Source: CAZTLI01 sp964614375 (GTDB taxonomy: Bacteria; Chloroflexota; Anaerolineae; Aggregatilineales; Phototrophicaceae). Taken from it: a stretch of 12,983 nt of DNA. Below are positions 1 through 7,295 of this stretch, in pieces (position 1 is the stretch's first letter; the number at the start of each line of letters is the position of its first letter). Location of the stretch: assembly GCA_964614375.1 (NCBI GenBank), contig CAZTLI010000112.1, positions 1 through 12,983 on the forward strand. The letters run 5' to 3'. A model generated the notes under the pieces. That model was not told where the DNA came from. It saw only the letters and a program-made list of their open reading frames with translations, and made no database searches. The position numbers and the translations under genes are program-made.

Positions 1-128
1 AGATATTGGATATGGGGCGCAAATACTGCTTTTTGTTCACCGACCTCGCCAACCCAACCTCGAATCACATCTACCAGGCGATTGGTTATCGTCCGGTATG
101 TGATGTGGATATGTATAAATTCGAGTAG
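1..128 (+). CDS. GNAT-family N-acetyltransferase, C-terminal end (partial)
   Basis: The frame is open from the left edge to the TAG at 126-128 and encodes about 41 residues. They contain FTDLANPTSNHIYQAIGYRP, followed by a short beta-strand-like tail (VCDVDMYKFE). The run 'Asn-Pro-x-Ser-Asn-x-Ile-Tyr-x-x-Ile-Gly-Tyr-x-Pro' is the usual acetyl-CoA-binding motif-B end of GNAT acetyltransferases of the 'predicted acetyltransferase' type, so the family is well supported although only the end is present. The acceptor substrate cannot be told. The gene converges on the next one with only 10 bases between stop codons. Confidence 0.8.
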   Translation, partial: ILDMGRKYCFLFTDLANPTSNHIYQAIGYRPVCDVDMYKFE

Positions 129-138
129 GTGACGGGTA

Positions 139-522
139 TCAGGCGGGCTGCGACATCATCGTCATCGCGGTGCGGGCATTGGCAATCGCCGCGTCCATCC
201 GCTGGAAGCACGATAGTCCCGCATCGGCACATTCACGGGCAATTTCGGGCGTGCTGACGAAGCTCACATTGAGATGGGGGTTGATGCCTGTATCGGTTAG
301 CGATTGTTCAACCGCATGGAGTCCAGCGACAATGGTGTCTGGATTGCCAGCGACATATTGTGCATCAACAATGCGATGGGCAAAGCCATAATTGCTGCTG
401 GTGCAAACATAGAGCAGCGTTTCTTTGTTAATCGTGCCATCAATATGAAAAACGACTACAGCTTCTTCGGGGAGACTTTCAATCACGATTGCCATAATTT
501 TGCGTCCTATCCCTACATCCAC
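139..522 (-). CDS. Small conserved hypothetical protein, STAS-like
   Basis: This encodes 127 residues from the ATG at 520-522, or 118 from an in-frame ATG at 493-495. Both starts have a purine-rich site upstream: AAGGA seven bases before the first, AGGA nine bases before the second. The second gives the more natural N-terminus, MAIVIESLPEEAVVVFHIDG. The protein has alternating strands and helices (hydrophobic strand, ID-G turn, a second strand near HRIVDAQYV, a long helix, then LNVSFVSTPE and a final helix). This pattern resembles a STAS/SpoIIAA-like fold, but no diagnostic phosphorylated-Ser motif is clear. There is no signal peptide or membrane segment, so it is probably cytosolic. It lies 89 bases downstream of the LLM oxidoreductase on the same strand and could be co-transcribed with it. 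The function is not recognised. Confidence 0.6.
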   Translation of the reverse strand: MDVGIGRKIMAIVIESLPEEAVVVFHIDGTINKETLLYVCTSSNYGFAHRIVDAQYVAGNPDTIVAGLHAVEQSLTDTGINPHLNVSFVSTPEIARECADAGLSCFQRMDAAIANARTAMTMMSQPA

Positions 523-611
523 TCATCCTTTGAGTCTAGTGTAATGGCATGTAATGTTCATAGACCGTAATGTTTTATGAAAATCGTGAAAATTGTATCG
601 TGTGAAGGAGG

Positions 612-1610
612 CTAAGGGTCTCGAAAGTGCGGTATCACATCGCGTCCGATGGCTTCGATAGCGGCGTGGACATCTGGCCCTAGCGGTGGCCCAAAACTGA
701 TGTGTTTGACGCCCAATTTGACCAGCCCTTCCAAACGTGTGATGAGGCCGGCGGTTGTGCCCGCGATGCCGATTCGCATCATGGCGGGTGTGACGAGAGA
801 TTTGGCCTTTTCGATGTCATTTTCGACCTGTGCGGCCTGCTCGATGGCGGCGAAGTCCGCGCGAGTCAGCCCTAACTGCCCCCAGATGAGGTCGCCCATC
901 GCGTGACCGTAATAGGCGATTTTCTCTTTCAGCACGTCCTCCGCCGCGCCTTTATCCGCCCCGACAGACACCCAGATACAGGCGGCGATGTCGATGTCGT
1001 CCAGGCTGCGTCCGGCTTTGACCGCCCCTTCCTGGATATAAGGCAGGACTGTGGCGTAATGTTCCGGCGGGAACAGCAGCGGCAACCCACCATCCGCCAC
1101 TGCGCCAATCGCGCGCAGCATATGCGGCCCCATCGCCCCAATATAGATAGGCACGCGCCGACGCGGTTGTATCCGCAGATAGGCTTCCTCCGTCCATTGC
1201 AGACTATCGCCCGTATAGGCCGCGCGTTCGCCAGCAAAAAGCTGGTTGATGAAGCGAATCGCCTCAATCGTCATCGTGCGTGGTTTTGCCGGATGGATGC
1301 CAATCCACTTGAGGAACGGTCCCGCGCCTGCCGAAATGCCTAAATTAAACCGTCCGCCCGATAATTCATCGAGGGTCGCCGCGTCCATTGCCAATTCCGC
1401 CGGATGAATCGTATAGGGGTTGACGATGCACGTCCCGATTGCGATTGTTGAAGTCGCGCCCGCCACAGCGGTCAGGATGACGATGGCACTGTGCAGAAAC
1501 AGGTCATCGCTCACCCAGAACTGGTCAAATCCAGCGGCTTCGGCGGCCTGTGCCAACCGGATATAGGCGGCAGGTGGATGGTCGTTGTTGAGTCGGATGC
1601 TGAATTTCAC
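612..1610 (-). CDS. LLM-class flavin-dependent oxidoreductase (F420- or FMN-dependent)
   Basis: Starting at the GTG at 1608-1610 gives 332 residues. The frame stays open further upstream, but that part lies inside the RidA-like gene and has no family character, so GTG is preferred; GAAG-type purines lie about 10 bases before it. The N-terminus MKFSIRLNND, then a helix and GFDQFWVSDD, matches the luciferase-like (beta/alpha)8 barrel. The segments AIGTCIVNPYTIHPAELAM (about 57-75) and LDELSGGRFNLGISAG (about 80-95) are the typical LLM core. The closest named groups are F420-dependent methylene-tetrahydromethanopterin-reductase-like and glucose-6-phosphate-dehydrogenase-like enzymes. Cofactor (F420 or FMN) and substrate cannot be read from the sequence. 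The start lies four bases after the RidA-like stop, so the two are probably translationally coupled in one mRNA. Confidence 0.87.
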   Translation of the reverse strand: MKFSIRLNNDHPPAAYIRLAQAAEAAGFDQFWVSDDLFLHSAIVILTAVAGATSTIAIGTCIVNPYTIHPAELAMDAATLDELSGGRFNLGISAGAGPFLKWIGIHPAKPRTMTIEAIRFINQLFAGERAAYTGDSLQWTEEAYLRIQPRRRVPIYIGAMGPHMLRAIGAVADGGLPLLFPPEHYATVLPYIQEGAVKAGRSLDDIDIAACIWVSVGADKGAAEDVLKEKIAYYGHAMGDLIWGQLGLTRADFAAIEQAAQVENDIEKAKSLVTPAMMRIGIAGTTAGLITRLEGLVKLGVKHISFGPPLGPDVHAAIEAIGRDVIPHFRDP

Positions 1611-1614
1611 GCGG

Positions 1615-2010
1615 TTAGTCTTCTGTGATGATGGCTTCGGCTTCGATTTCCACCAGATGGTCAGGCGTGACCAGGCCGCTGACCTCGACCAGCGTATTAG
1701 CGGGACGGATGTCGCCAAAGACGACGCCGTGTGCTTTGGCGGGGCCTTCCCACAGGCGGATGTCGGTCACATAGATGCGTGTGCGGACGACATGCCGCAG
1801 GTCTGCTCCAGCCTCGTTCAGGGCGTTTTCGATTTTCTGGAAGATATAGATAGCCTGGGCATAGGCATCACCCTTGCCAACGATTTGACTGTTCTCATCG
1901 CTGGCAGTGGTGCCCGCCACATGCACCACATTGCCCACGCGCACCGCCCGCGAATAACCCGCAAACGCTTCCCATTTCGTGCCCGATGAAATATTTTGTC
2001 GCTTTGCCAT
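1615..2010 (-). CDS. RidA/YjgF-YER057c-UK114 family protein lacking the catalytic Arg
   Basis: This encodes 131 residues from the ATG at 2008-2010, preceded by CAGGAG nine bases upstream. The longer open frame to 2106 runs through non-coding hairpin sequence and is rejected. The family is clear from VGNVVHVAGTT (26-36), AQAIYIFQKIENALNEAGA (51-69), VVRTRIYVTDI (74-84) and LVEIEAEAI near the end (119-127). Archetypal RidA hydrolyses reactive 2-aminoacrylate-type imines and uses Arg105 in a 'PAR-S' motif. Here the motif reads P103-A-N105-T, so the Arg is replaced by Asn. That is the mark of Rid subfamilies not expected to have classical imine deaminase activity. It is probably a cytosolic trimer, from family knowledge. 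Coupling to the LLM oxidoreductase suggests a shared catabolic or detoxifying step. Confidence 0.88.
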   Translation of the reverse strand: MAKRQNISSGTKWEAFAGYSRAVRVGNVVHVAGTTASDENSQIVGKGDAYAQAIYIFQKIENALNEAGADLRHVVRTRIYVTDIRLWEGPAKAHGVVFGDIRPANTLVEVSGLVTPDHLVEIEAEAIITED

Positions 2011-2096
2011 CACCCGCTGCTCCTGACTATTGAACCCTATACCGATACTACCCGTGCAAGGGCAGTCCGGCAATGGGCGGGATGGGCTAAGACAAA

Positions 2097-2118
2097 GGAC
2101 AGGCACAGCGGCCTGTCC
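2097..2118 (-). terminator. Perfect 8-bp hairpin with T-rich tail (terminator or REP-like repeat)
   Basis: The arms GGACAGGC (2097-2104) and GCCTGTCC (2111-2118) pair perfectly around a 6-base loop. On the minus strand the stem is followed by TTTGTCTTAG, so it can act as an intrinsic terminator for the TlpA/NHL gene, whose stop lies 25 bases upstream. Such GC-rich 'GGGACAGGC' hairpins also occur as dispersed intergenic repeats, and the sequence alone cannot separate the two roles. Confidence 0.55.
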
Positions 2119-2142
2119 CTACAGGTGTATCAATTATTGTCA

Positions 2143-4344
2143 TTATCCACCGACATCCGGTGGCGTGACAGCACGGTCTATCGTCAGGGCGCTGCTATCG
2201 GCGGCGGCGCTGACGGTGAAGGGCACGCTGATGACCACCATGTCGATGAAACACAATGCGGTCGCGTCCGTGCGACAGTAATACAAGGTCAAATCGGCTG
2301 TGATTGTGCCATCGCCCTCTATAAACTCGACTGGAATCCGCACCTCACTCGTCTGGAAGCGTTGTGTCGCGTCGTCAGCAGCAATCCTTACACCTGAATC
2401 GGCACTGTAGACGATGGTCGAGTCGATGAGGTCATTGACCTTGAAATCTTCCGGCAAAATCACAGTAAACACGATTTCGCCCGTGCCCGTCGCGACGGTC
2501 TGTGTATCAAGTTCGAGTGTCATGCCCTGCGCCGCATTACCGCCGACAATCGTCACGGCATCACCGAGAGTCAGGGCTTCGGGATTGGGGAACACAATTG
2601 TGCTGACCGTGCCTGCTTCGAGGTCGATAACGCGGATGGCATGATTATTGGTATCCGCCACATACAGCAAACCGTCGGCATAATCCAATCCGCCTGGTTC
2701 ATCAAATTCGGCAACATCGGCGCTGCCATCGCGATAACCGCCATCGCCACCGAGACCAAACACGGTCGTGACGATGTTCGTTGCCGGGTCGATGACTTTG
2801 ATGCGGCTGTTATAGGTATCGGTGATATAGATTGTGCCGCCGTCGGCTGTCCCGGTGACGCCGAGTGGATGCTGCAAGCGCGATTCGCCCACTTCACCAT
2901 CGACATCGCCAAATGCGAACAGGACATTGTTCATCGTCACATCGCCCACACCAATCGCGGGGCCAGCCACCGTATAGACTCTATCGGCGGTGTAATCCGC
3001 GACGCGGATGCTGCTCGATTCACTGTCTGCAAAATAAAGCAAGCCATCTATGTAAAATAGGCCGCTGGGCTGTGCCAATTCCGACGTTGCCAGACTGAGA
3101 TTAATCAAGGACTCGCGCCCGCTGCCGACAGCCACTTGCACGGTATGGGTCGCAATGTCCAACTGCCAGATTTGATGCGTGCCCGCCATTGCGATATACA
3201 GCGTGTCGCCTTCGCCAAATTCCACATCCCACGGGCTGCGAAGGTCGATACTGCGCGCATCTTCTACCGCACCATAGCGCAAAATGCTCGTCCCACGCAC
3301 GCCTGTCCCGGCAATGGTGACGACCTGCTGGGCGTCTAAATCTATGGCGCGAATTGCCGAGTTATTGGTATCCGCCACATAGAGCACAGTATCGCGCAGC
3401 GCCATCCCCTGCGGCGTATTGAACGTGGCGCTGTCGAAATCGCCATCATCGAAACCGCGCCGTCCTGTACCGATGACCGCCAGCACTTCATAGGTCGTCA
3501 GGTCGGCGATGACGATGCGGTGATGATTGCTATCGGCGATGAACAGGCGGTTGCCAGCAACATCCGCCAGCACCTTGCCGGGGAACAGCAGCGGTGTGCC
3601 GGGATTGCCCGCGCCTTCCAGCGCCACGTCCAGCGGTTCCCGATTGATTACGTCTGTGCCCAAACCGTCGTAATACTGAATCATCGCGCCGATATACTGT
3701 TCAAAAGCCTCGAATGGAATTTCGCCCGCCTGTGATGCGACTACGCTGCCGCGCGGGTCGATGATGACGAAGGTAGGCCATGCGTTGACGCCAAAACGAC
3801 GATACTGCCCCCAGATATAAAAGTCACGGTCGTTGATGACCGGATGGCGCAGATTATATCGCTGGACAATCTGGCGGATATTTTCGGTCTCGCCTTCATT
3901 TTCAAATTTAGCGGAATGCACACCGATGACGACCACTTCGTCGGGGAAAGTCTGTTCGACTTCTTCCAGAATCGGGATCATGTGGATGCAGTTGATGCAG
4001 CCATACGTCCAGAAGTCGAGGATGATGATTTTGCCGCGCAGCCCATCAATCGTCAGCGGATTTTCGACATTGAGCCAATCGAATCCGGGCGGAAATTCCG
4101 GCGCGGGCACATTGCCGGCGTAACGCGGGTCGGGTTCGGCATTGGCCTGCGAGACGGTAGTCGGTTCGGTGGTAGGATTGGCTGTGGCTTCTACAGTCGC
4201 GTCCATTTGGGCTTCGCTGGTTGGTTCAGACGAGGCTTCGACAGTTGGCAGGGGTGTGTCTGGCGGCGTCGCGTCACCGGGTTGACATGCGGCAATAGTA
4301 AACAAGGCAAACAGCAGTCCAATCAGGAGTCGGGGATAGCGCAT
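2143..4344 (-). CDS. Lipoprotein with thioredoxin-like (TlpA/NHLRC2-type) domain and NHL beta-propeller
   Basis: This encodes 733 residues, starting at an ATG with AGGAA about seven bases upstream. Residues 1-20 form a lipoprotein signal with lipobox I-A-A-C20. Residues 21-80 are a Thr/Pro/Glu/Ala-rich linker. A thioredoxin-like domain (about 85-225) carries the redox motif WTYGCINC (Cys116, Cys119) and the cis-Pro motif AWPTF (Pro190). Six NHL-type blades follow, visible as LFIADSNHHRI (267), LYVADTNNSAI (321), LYIAMAGTHQI (382), LYFADSESSSI (436), IYITDTYNSRI (505) and LYVADTNNHAI (560). A beta-rich C-terminal domain (about 590-733) holds another Cys pair (690, 698). The order thioredoxin-NHL-beta domain is that of NHLRC2-like proteins. 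It is expected outside the membrane, attached by lipid, and probably acts on thiols. The partner is unknown. No pathway gene adjoins it. Confidence 0.9.
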   Translation of the reverse strand: MRYPRLLIGLLFALFTIAACQPGDATPPDTPLPTVEASSEPTSEAQMDATVEATANPTTEPTTVSQANAEPDPRYAGNVPAPEFPPGFDWLNVENPLTIDGLRGKIIILDFWTYGCINCIHMIPILEEVEQTFPDEVVVIGVHSAKFENEGETENIRQIVQRYNLRHPVINDRDFYIWGQYRRFGVNAWPTFVIIDPRGSVVASQAGEIPFEAFEQYIGAMIQYYDGLGTDVINREPLDVALEGAGNPGTPLLFPGKVLADVAGNRLFIADSNHHRIVIADLTTYEVLAVIGTGRRGFDDGDFDSATFNTPQGMALRDTVLYVADTNNSAIRAIDLDAQQVVTIAGTGVRGTSILRYGAVEDARSIDLRSPWDVEFGEGDTLYIAMAGTHQIWQLDIATHTVQVAVGSGRESLINLSLATSELAQPSGLFYIDGLLYFADSESSSIRVADYTADRVYTVAGPAIGVGDVTMNNVLFAFGDVDGEVGESRLQHPLGVTGTADGGTIYITDTYNSRIKVIDPATNIVTTVFGLGGDGGYRDGSADVAEFDEPGGLDYADGLLYVADTNNHAIRVIDLEAGTVSTIVFPNPEALTLGDAVTIVGGNAAQGMTLELDTQTVATGTGEIVFTVILPEDFKVNDLIDSTIVYSADSGVRIAADDATQRFQTSEVRIPVEFIEGDGTITADLTLYYCRTDATALCFIDMVVISVPFTVSAAADSSALTIDRAVTPPDVGG

Positions 4345-4351
4345 GATGCTT

Positions 4352-4366
4352 TCCTATGCAATAGGA
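4352..4366 (-). promoter_or_regulatory. Palindrome covering the ribosome binding site of the TlpA/NHL gene
   Basis: TCCTAT-GCA-ATAGGA is a perfect 6-bp dyad. In the minus-strand mRNA it folds as UCCUAU-UGC-AUAGGA, and its 3' arm contains the AGGA that serves as ribosome binding site seven to eight bases before the AUG. The hairpin would therefore mask the site. It could be a translational switch, or a short protein-binding dyad at DNA level; the tight 3-base loop makes the RNA stem modest. Confidence 0.35.
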
Positions 4367-4616
4367 GACGAATACGCGCAATGATACCGCCAATTTCTAA
4401 ACATTTGGTTAAAGCGAGTCGTCATACGATCAAATTCTCTTGATTGGCATACAATAGGCCAAACACTCTTCTGACGGGAATTCATCCATGATTGGCAATG
4501 GGCGACACTGGTCAAACCTCACGCGCAAACCCTGCTGGCCGCCACGCCGCATGATCTAAGGGTGAAATACCATTTCCTGACACGCCAAAATTTGCTAATA
4601 TTGCATGTAGATACCC

Positions 4617-4691
4617 GCCTCCGTAGCTCAGGGGATAGAGCTGGGGTTTCCTAAACCCTGTAAGTCGCAGGTTCGAATCCTGCCGGGGGCA
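4617..4691 (+). tRNA. tRNA-Arg (anticodon CCU)
   Basis: The cloverleaf can be drawn fully. The acceptor stem is GCCTCCG (4617-4623) with CGGGGGC (4684-4690), with one U-G pair. The D arm is GCTC/GAGC (4626-4641). The anticodon stem is GGGGT/ACCCT with loop TTCCTAA, placing anticodon CCT at 4650-4652. The T arm is GCAGG-TTCGAAT-CCTGC (4667-4683). The discriminator is A4691, and no CCA is encoded. It reads AGG codons. The variable loop (4660-4666, GTAAGTC) has seven bases instead of the usual four or five, and the first anticodon-stem pair is G-U, so the gene may be slightly degenerate. Confidence 0.88.
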
Positions 4692-4713
4692 CTATAGACC
4701 AATGCAACCACTG

Positions 4714-4741
4714 CGCCTGTGAAGATGGGCGTTTGTGTTTT
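4714..4741 (+). terminator. Weak intrinsic terminator after tRNA-Arg
   Basis: CGCCT (4714-4718) pairs with GGGCG (4727-4731), one pair being U-G, around an 8-base loop and is followed by TTTGTGTTTT. The stem is short but correctly placed 23 bases after the tRNA. A TATACT hexamer directly after it (4741-4746) could be the -10 of the copper cluster, though no good -35 was found. Confidence 0.4.
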
Positions 4742-4801
4742 ATACTGGATATATCGTGAAAAAACGAACAAAACCTCGTCACATATCCTCAGGAGGCCAG
4801 A

Positions 4802-5008
4802 ATGCCAATCCCATTCCTGCTGGCACACGGCGCGCTCGGCGGTGTTGATGAAGTTATCTTCGTCAGCGTCGCGGCGATATTCATCGTCATGATGGGCATT
4901 TCGTGGGTACGCAGCCGCAACCTTGACCTCGACCTTGAGGATACACCGGAACAGTCTGACGAACCGGATATGCAAGCCGATTCGCCCGACCACATCGCAT
5001 TGGATTAA
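4802..5008 (+). CDS. Small single-helix membrane protein of the copper cluster
   Basis: This encodes 68 residues and has an excellent ribosome binding site, AGGAGG at 4791-4796, five bases before the ATG. Residues 1-16 (MPIPFLLAHGALGGVD) are followed by one transmembrane helix at about 17-35 (EVIFVSVAAIFIVMMGISW), a positive WVRSRN stop-transfer and an acidic soluble tail (LDLDLEDTPEQSDEPDMQ and on). The charge pattern predicts N-terminus out and the acidic tail in the cytoplasm. The stop lies three bases before the CopCD start, so the two are coupled and probably work together. A single His (H9) sits in the outer segment. No named family is recognised; it may be an accessory or assembly subunit of the copper protein. 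Confidence 0.72.
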   Translation: MPIPFLLAHGALGGVDEVIFVSVAAIFIVMMGISWVRSRNLDLDLEDTPEQSDEPDMQADSPDHIALD

Positions 5009-5011
5009 CGC

Positions 5012-7264
5012 ATGGCTTATTGGAAGCGGTCAGGTCTGCTGGCTCTATTTTTACTATTGATTGTGGTGCGTCCGGCGGCGGCCCATGGCTATATTGTGCG
5101 TGCCATCCCCGAAGACCGCGCCACGCTCGACTATTCGCCAACGCGCCTGCAATACTGGTTTAGCGAAGGGCTGGAGACCAATTTCAGCGGAATCACCGTT
5201 CGCAATCAAGCGGGCGAAGTGGTGGCGGTAGGCGGAGTCGCCCACGATAACAATACGCTGATGGTCGTCCGGCTGCCGGAGACACTGCCCGACGGCGCGT
5301 ATATCATCGAACTGCGCCCGGCCTTTGCCAGCGATGGGCATGTGATTGTGCAGAGTTATGTGCTGTTCATCGGCGAATCCGCCAGCGATATACAGGGCAC
5401 AACCGCACCCACCACTGCCGAACCCTTAGAAGTCGTCTGGCGGACAATTGTGCTGGCCTCCACCATTTTGCTATTTGGCACATTCACCCTGTACAGCACC
5501 GTCCTCGTCCCGGCGTGGGGCAATAAACAACATCGGGCGGGACTGCTGCCGCCGCGCGTGATGCGCCGCCTGAATCGGGTGATATGGGCGGGCTTGTCAT
5601 TGGCGCTGCTGGGGAATTTGCTGGCGCTGCTGCAACAGACGATGGTGTTCTTCAATACGACTGACATTGGTCAGATATTCGCGCAGAATTATTTTGAAAT
5701 CGTACTCAGTGGCTCGCGCTTTGGCGATTTTTGGAAGCCGCGCCTGGTCTTTCTGGCGATTGTCGCCCTTGTGCATTACGCCAGCATCTACCTGCGCGAG
5801 TCACAACCGGAAACCGTCCGTCCCTTCTGGGTGGCGAATGCCTGGCTGGTCGCGCTGATTCTGGGCACATTCACCGCCGTGAGTCATGCTGCTGGTGCGT
5901 TATTGTGGACATGGGCGGCGATGGCAGTCGATTGGCTGCATTTGACCGCCGTCGCCTTCTGGGTCGGCGGGTTGATGGCGCTGATACTGGTCTTACCTGT
6001 CGCGCTGCAACCCTATGACGGCGAGACCCGATTCGCAGTGTTGGGAACGGCGATGCGGCGCTATTCTGGGCTGGTGCTGCGGGTGGTGGTGATGGTCATT
6101 GTCAGCGGGATATTCAGCGCGCTGCTGTGGTTCTATCAACCATCTGAAGTGGTCGAGACCCATTATGGACAGGCGCTGCTGTTGAAGGGTTTGCTAGTGG
6201 CATTGTTACTGGTGATTGGCGCGCTGCATCACATCGCCCTCCGTCCCCAATTGCTGGAACGTGTGCCGGGAATGATCCGGGGCGGGGCGAATCGGGTTGG
6301 ACAATTCGGACGCTCGTTGCAGTTAGAGGTCCTGGTGGCGATTGTCGTGCTGGCAGCCGTCGGCCTATTGAGCGCCACACCGATTCCTGAGCCGGATTTC
6401 ATCCAACAGGACATCGAGACGCTTTTTGCCACGCAAACGGTTAATGGACTCGACATCACGTTGACGATTACCCCCGGCGGACCCGGCGTCAACACCTTTG
6501 ATACCGTCATCGAACGCGACGGCGAACGCCCAACCGATTTAACCGTCACTATGCAGGTGGTGCAGCCATCGCGCGATTGGCGCAGCAGCACGGAAACACT
6601 CGAACGGGTCAATGGCGATTTTTACGTCACCGCCGCCGCTGCGATTGACCGCACAGGCGAATGGTGGACGCTGCTCGACATCACCGAAGCCGATGGCACA
6701 GTCACACGCGCCGCCTTTGATTGGGCAATCAGCGAGGATGCCACGATTATCAGGAACCGCCCCGCGACGATTTTGCACGGTCTCGCCGGGATCGCCGTGA
6801 TTGGGGCGATTGTCGTCGCGTTCTTCCCTGAGCTGAAGCGCTGGTATCACACGCTCGATAAAGGCGCGATGACGCTCACAGTTGCAGGAATGGCGATAGG
6901 GTTGTCTATCTTTGTCATGGTTATCACGGCGAACATCATCCACCAGCAGGGTATCGCTTATGAACAAAGGCTGTCGCCACCGCCGCAAATCATCAATCCG
7001 ACGCTGCCCGATGCCGCTTCGCTGGCGCGCGGCGCGGCACTCTATGCCGAAGTTTGCGCGACGTGGCCTGAATCGGATGAGTATGACGTGTTTTTGAACA
7101 ATATCCGTGTCCTGCGGGACGAAGACCTGTTCGCCATCATCGCCGAGGGCTGGCGTGATTTGCCGCCCTGCACCGGTAACTTGACTGACAATCAACGTTG
7201 GGACATTGTAAACCATCTCCGCACGATTCCGCCTGTGCCACTCATCGCGGGCGAAAATACCTGA
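5012..7264 (+). CDS. CopC-CopD copper fusion protein with YtkA-like and haemless cytochrome-c-like C-terminal domains
   Basis: This encodes 750 residues. A Sec signal ends in PAAA24, which makes His25 the mature N-terminus. The CopC domain (25-122) keeps the Cu(II) ligand set of the family: N-terminal His25 plus the Asp108-Gly-His110 pair. A CopD membrane domain (about 140-455, roughly eight helices) carries SHAAG (His292) and DWLHLTAVAFWVGG (His310). The segment 470-575 is beta-rich, like YtkA/FixH-type domains. Two further helices follow (about 587-605 and 620-641). The last 75 residues (about 668-742) align by pattern with a class I cytochrome c (ARGAALYAEVCATWPE ... LTDNQRWDIVNHLRTIP), but CXXCH is absent, leaving C682-ATW, and the Met ligand position reads LPPC720. 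The CopCD group is linked to copper uptake (YcnJ, CopCD). There is no clear Shine-Dalgarno site, which fits coupling to the gene upstream. Confidence 0.88.
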   Translation: MAYWKRSGLLALFLLLIVVRPAAAHGYIVRAIPEDRATLDYSPTRLQYWFSEGLETNFSGITVRNQAGEVVAVGGVAHDNNTLMVVRLPETLPDGAYIIELRPAFASDGHVIVQSYVLFIGESASDIQGTTAPTTAEPLEVVWRTIVLASTILLFGTFTLYSTVLVPAWGNKQHRAGLLPPRVMRRLNRVIWAGLSLALLGNLLALLQQTMVFFNTTDIGQIFAQNYFEIVLSGSRFGDFWKPRLVFLAIVALVHYASIYLRESQPETVRPFWVANAWLVALILGTFTAVSHAAGALLWTWAAMAVDWLHLTAVAFWVGGLMALILVLPVALQPYDGETRFAVLGTAMRRYSGLVLRVVVMVIVSGIFSALLWFYQPSEVVETHYGQALLLKGLLVALLLVIGALHHIALRPQLLERVPGMIRGGANRVGQFGRSLQLEVLVAIVVLAAVGLLSATPIPEPDFIQQDIETLFATQTVNGLDITLTITPGGPGVNTFDTVIERDGERPTDLTVTMQVVQPSRDWRSSTETLERVNGDFYVTAAAAIDRTGEWWTLLDITEADGTVTRAAFDWAISEDATIIRNRPATILHGLAGIAVIGAIVVAFFPELKRWYHTLDKGAMTLTVAGMAIGLSIFVMVITANIIHQQGIAYEQRLSPPPQIINPTLPDAASLARGAALYAEVCATWPESDEYDVFLNNIRVLRDEDLFAIIAEGWRDLPPCTGNLTDNQRWDIVNHLRTIPPVPLIAGENT

Positions 7265-7295
7265 GCATCAGCCAACGAAAGGACTATGTAGCGCA

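Noticed and set aside
1611..1718. Longer N-terminus for the LLM oxidoreductase
   Set aside because: The added 36 residues overlap the RidA-like gene and do not resemble the family; the GTG at 1610 gives the usual start.
2011..2106. Longer N-terminus for the RidA-like protein
   Set aside because: It reads through intergenic sequence and part of the hairpin; the ATG at 2010 has a good CAGGAG site.
3844..4443. A 199-residue plus-strand frame
   Set aside because: It lies antisense to the thioredoxin part of the NHL lipoprotein, has no family character and no ribosome binding site.
4628..4993. A 121-residue minus-strand frame ending in GRIRTCDLQGLGNPSSIP
   Set aside because: That ending is the well-known artefact of translating the antisense of a tRNA; the rest opposes the small membrane gene.
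7067..7264. Functional haem-binding cytochrome c domain in CopCD
   Set aside because: CXXCH and the Met ligand are both absent, so only the fold resemblance is claimed.
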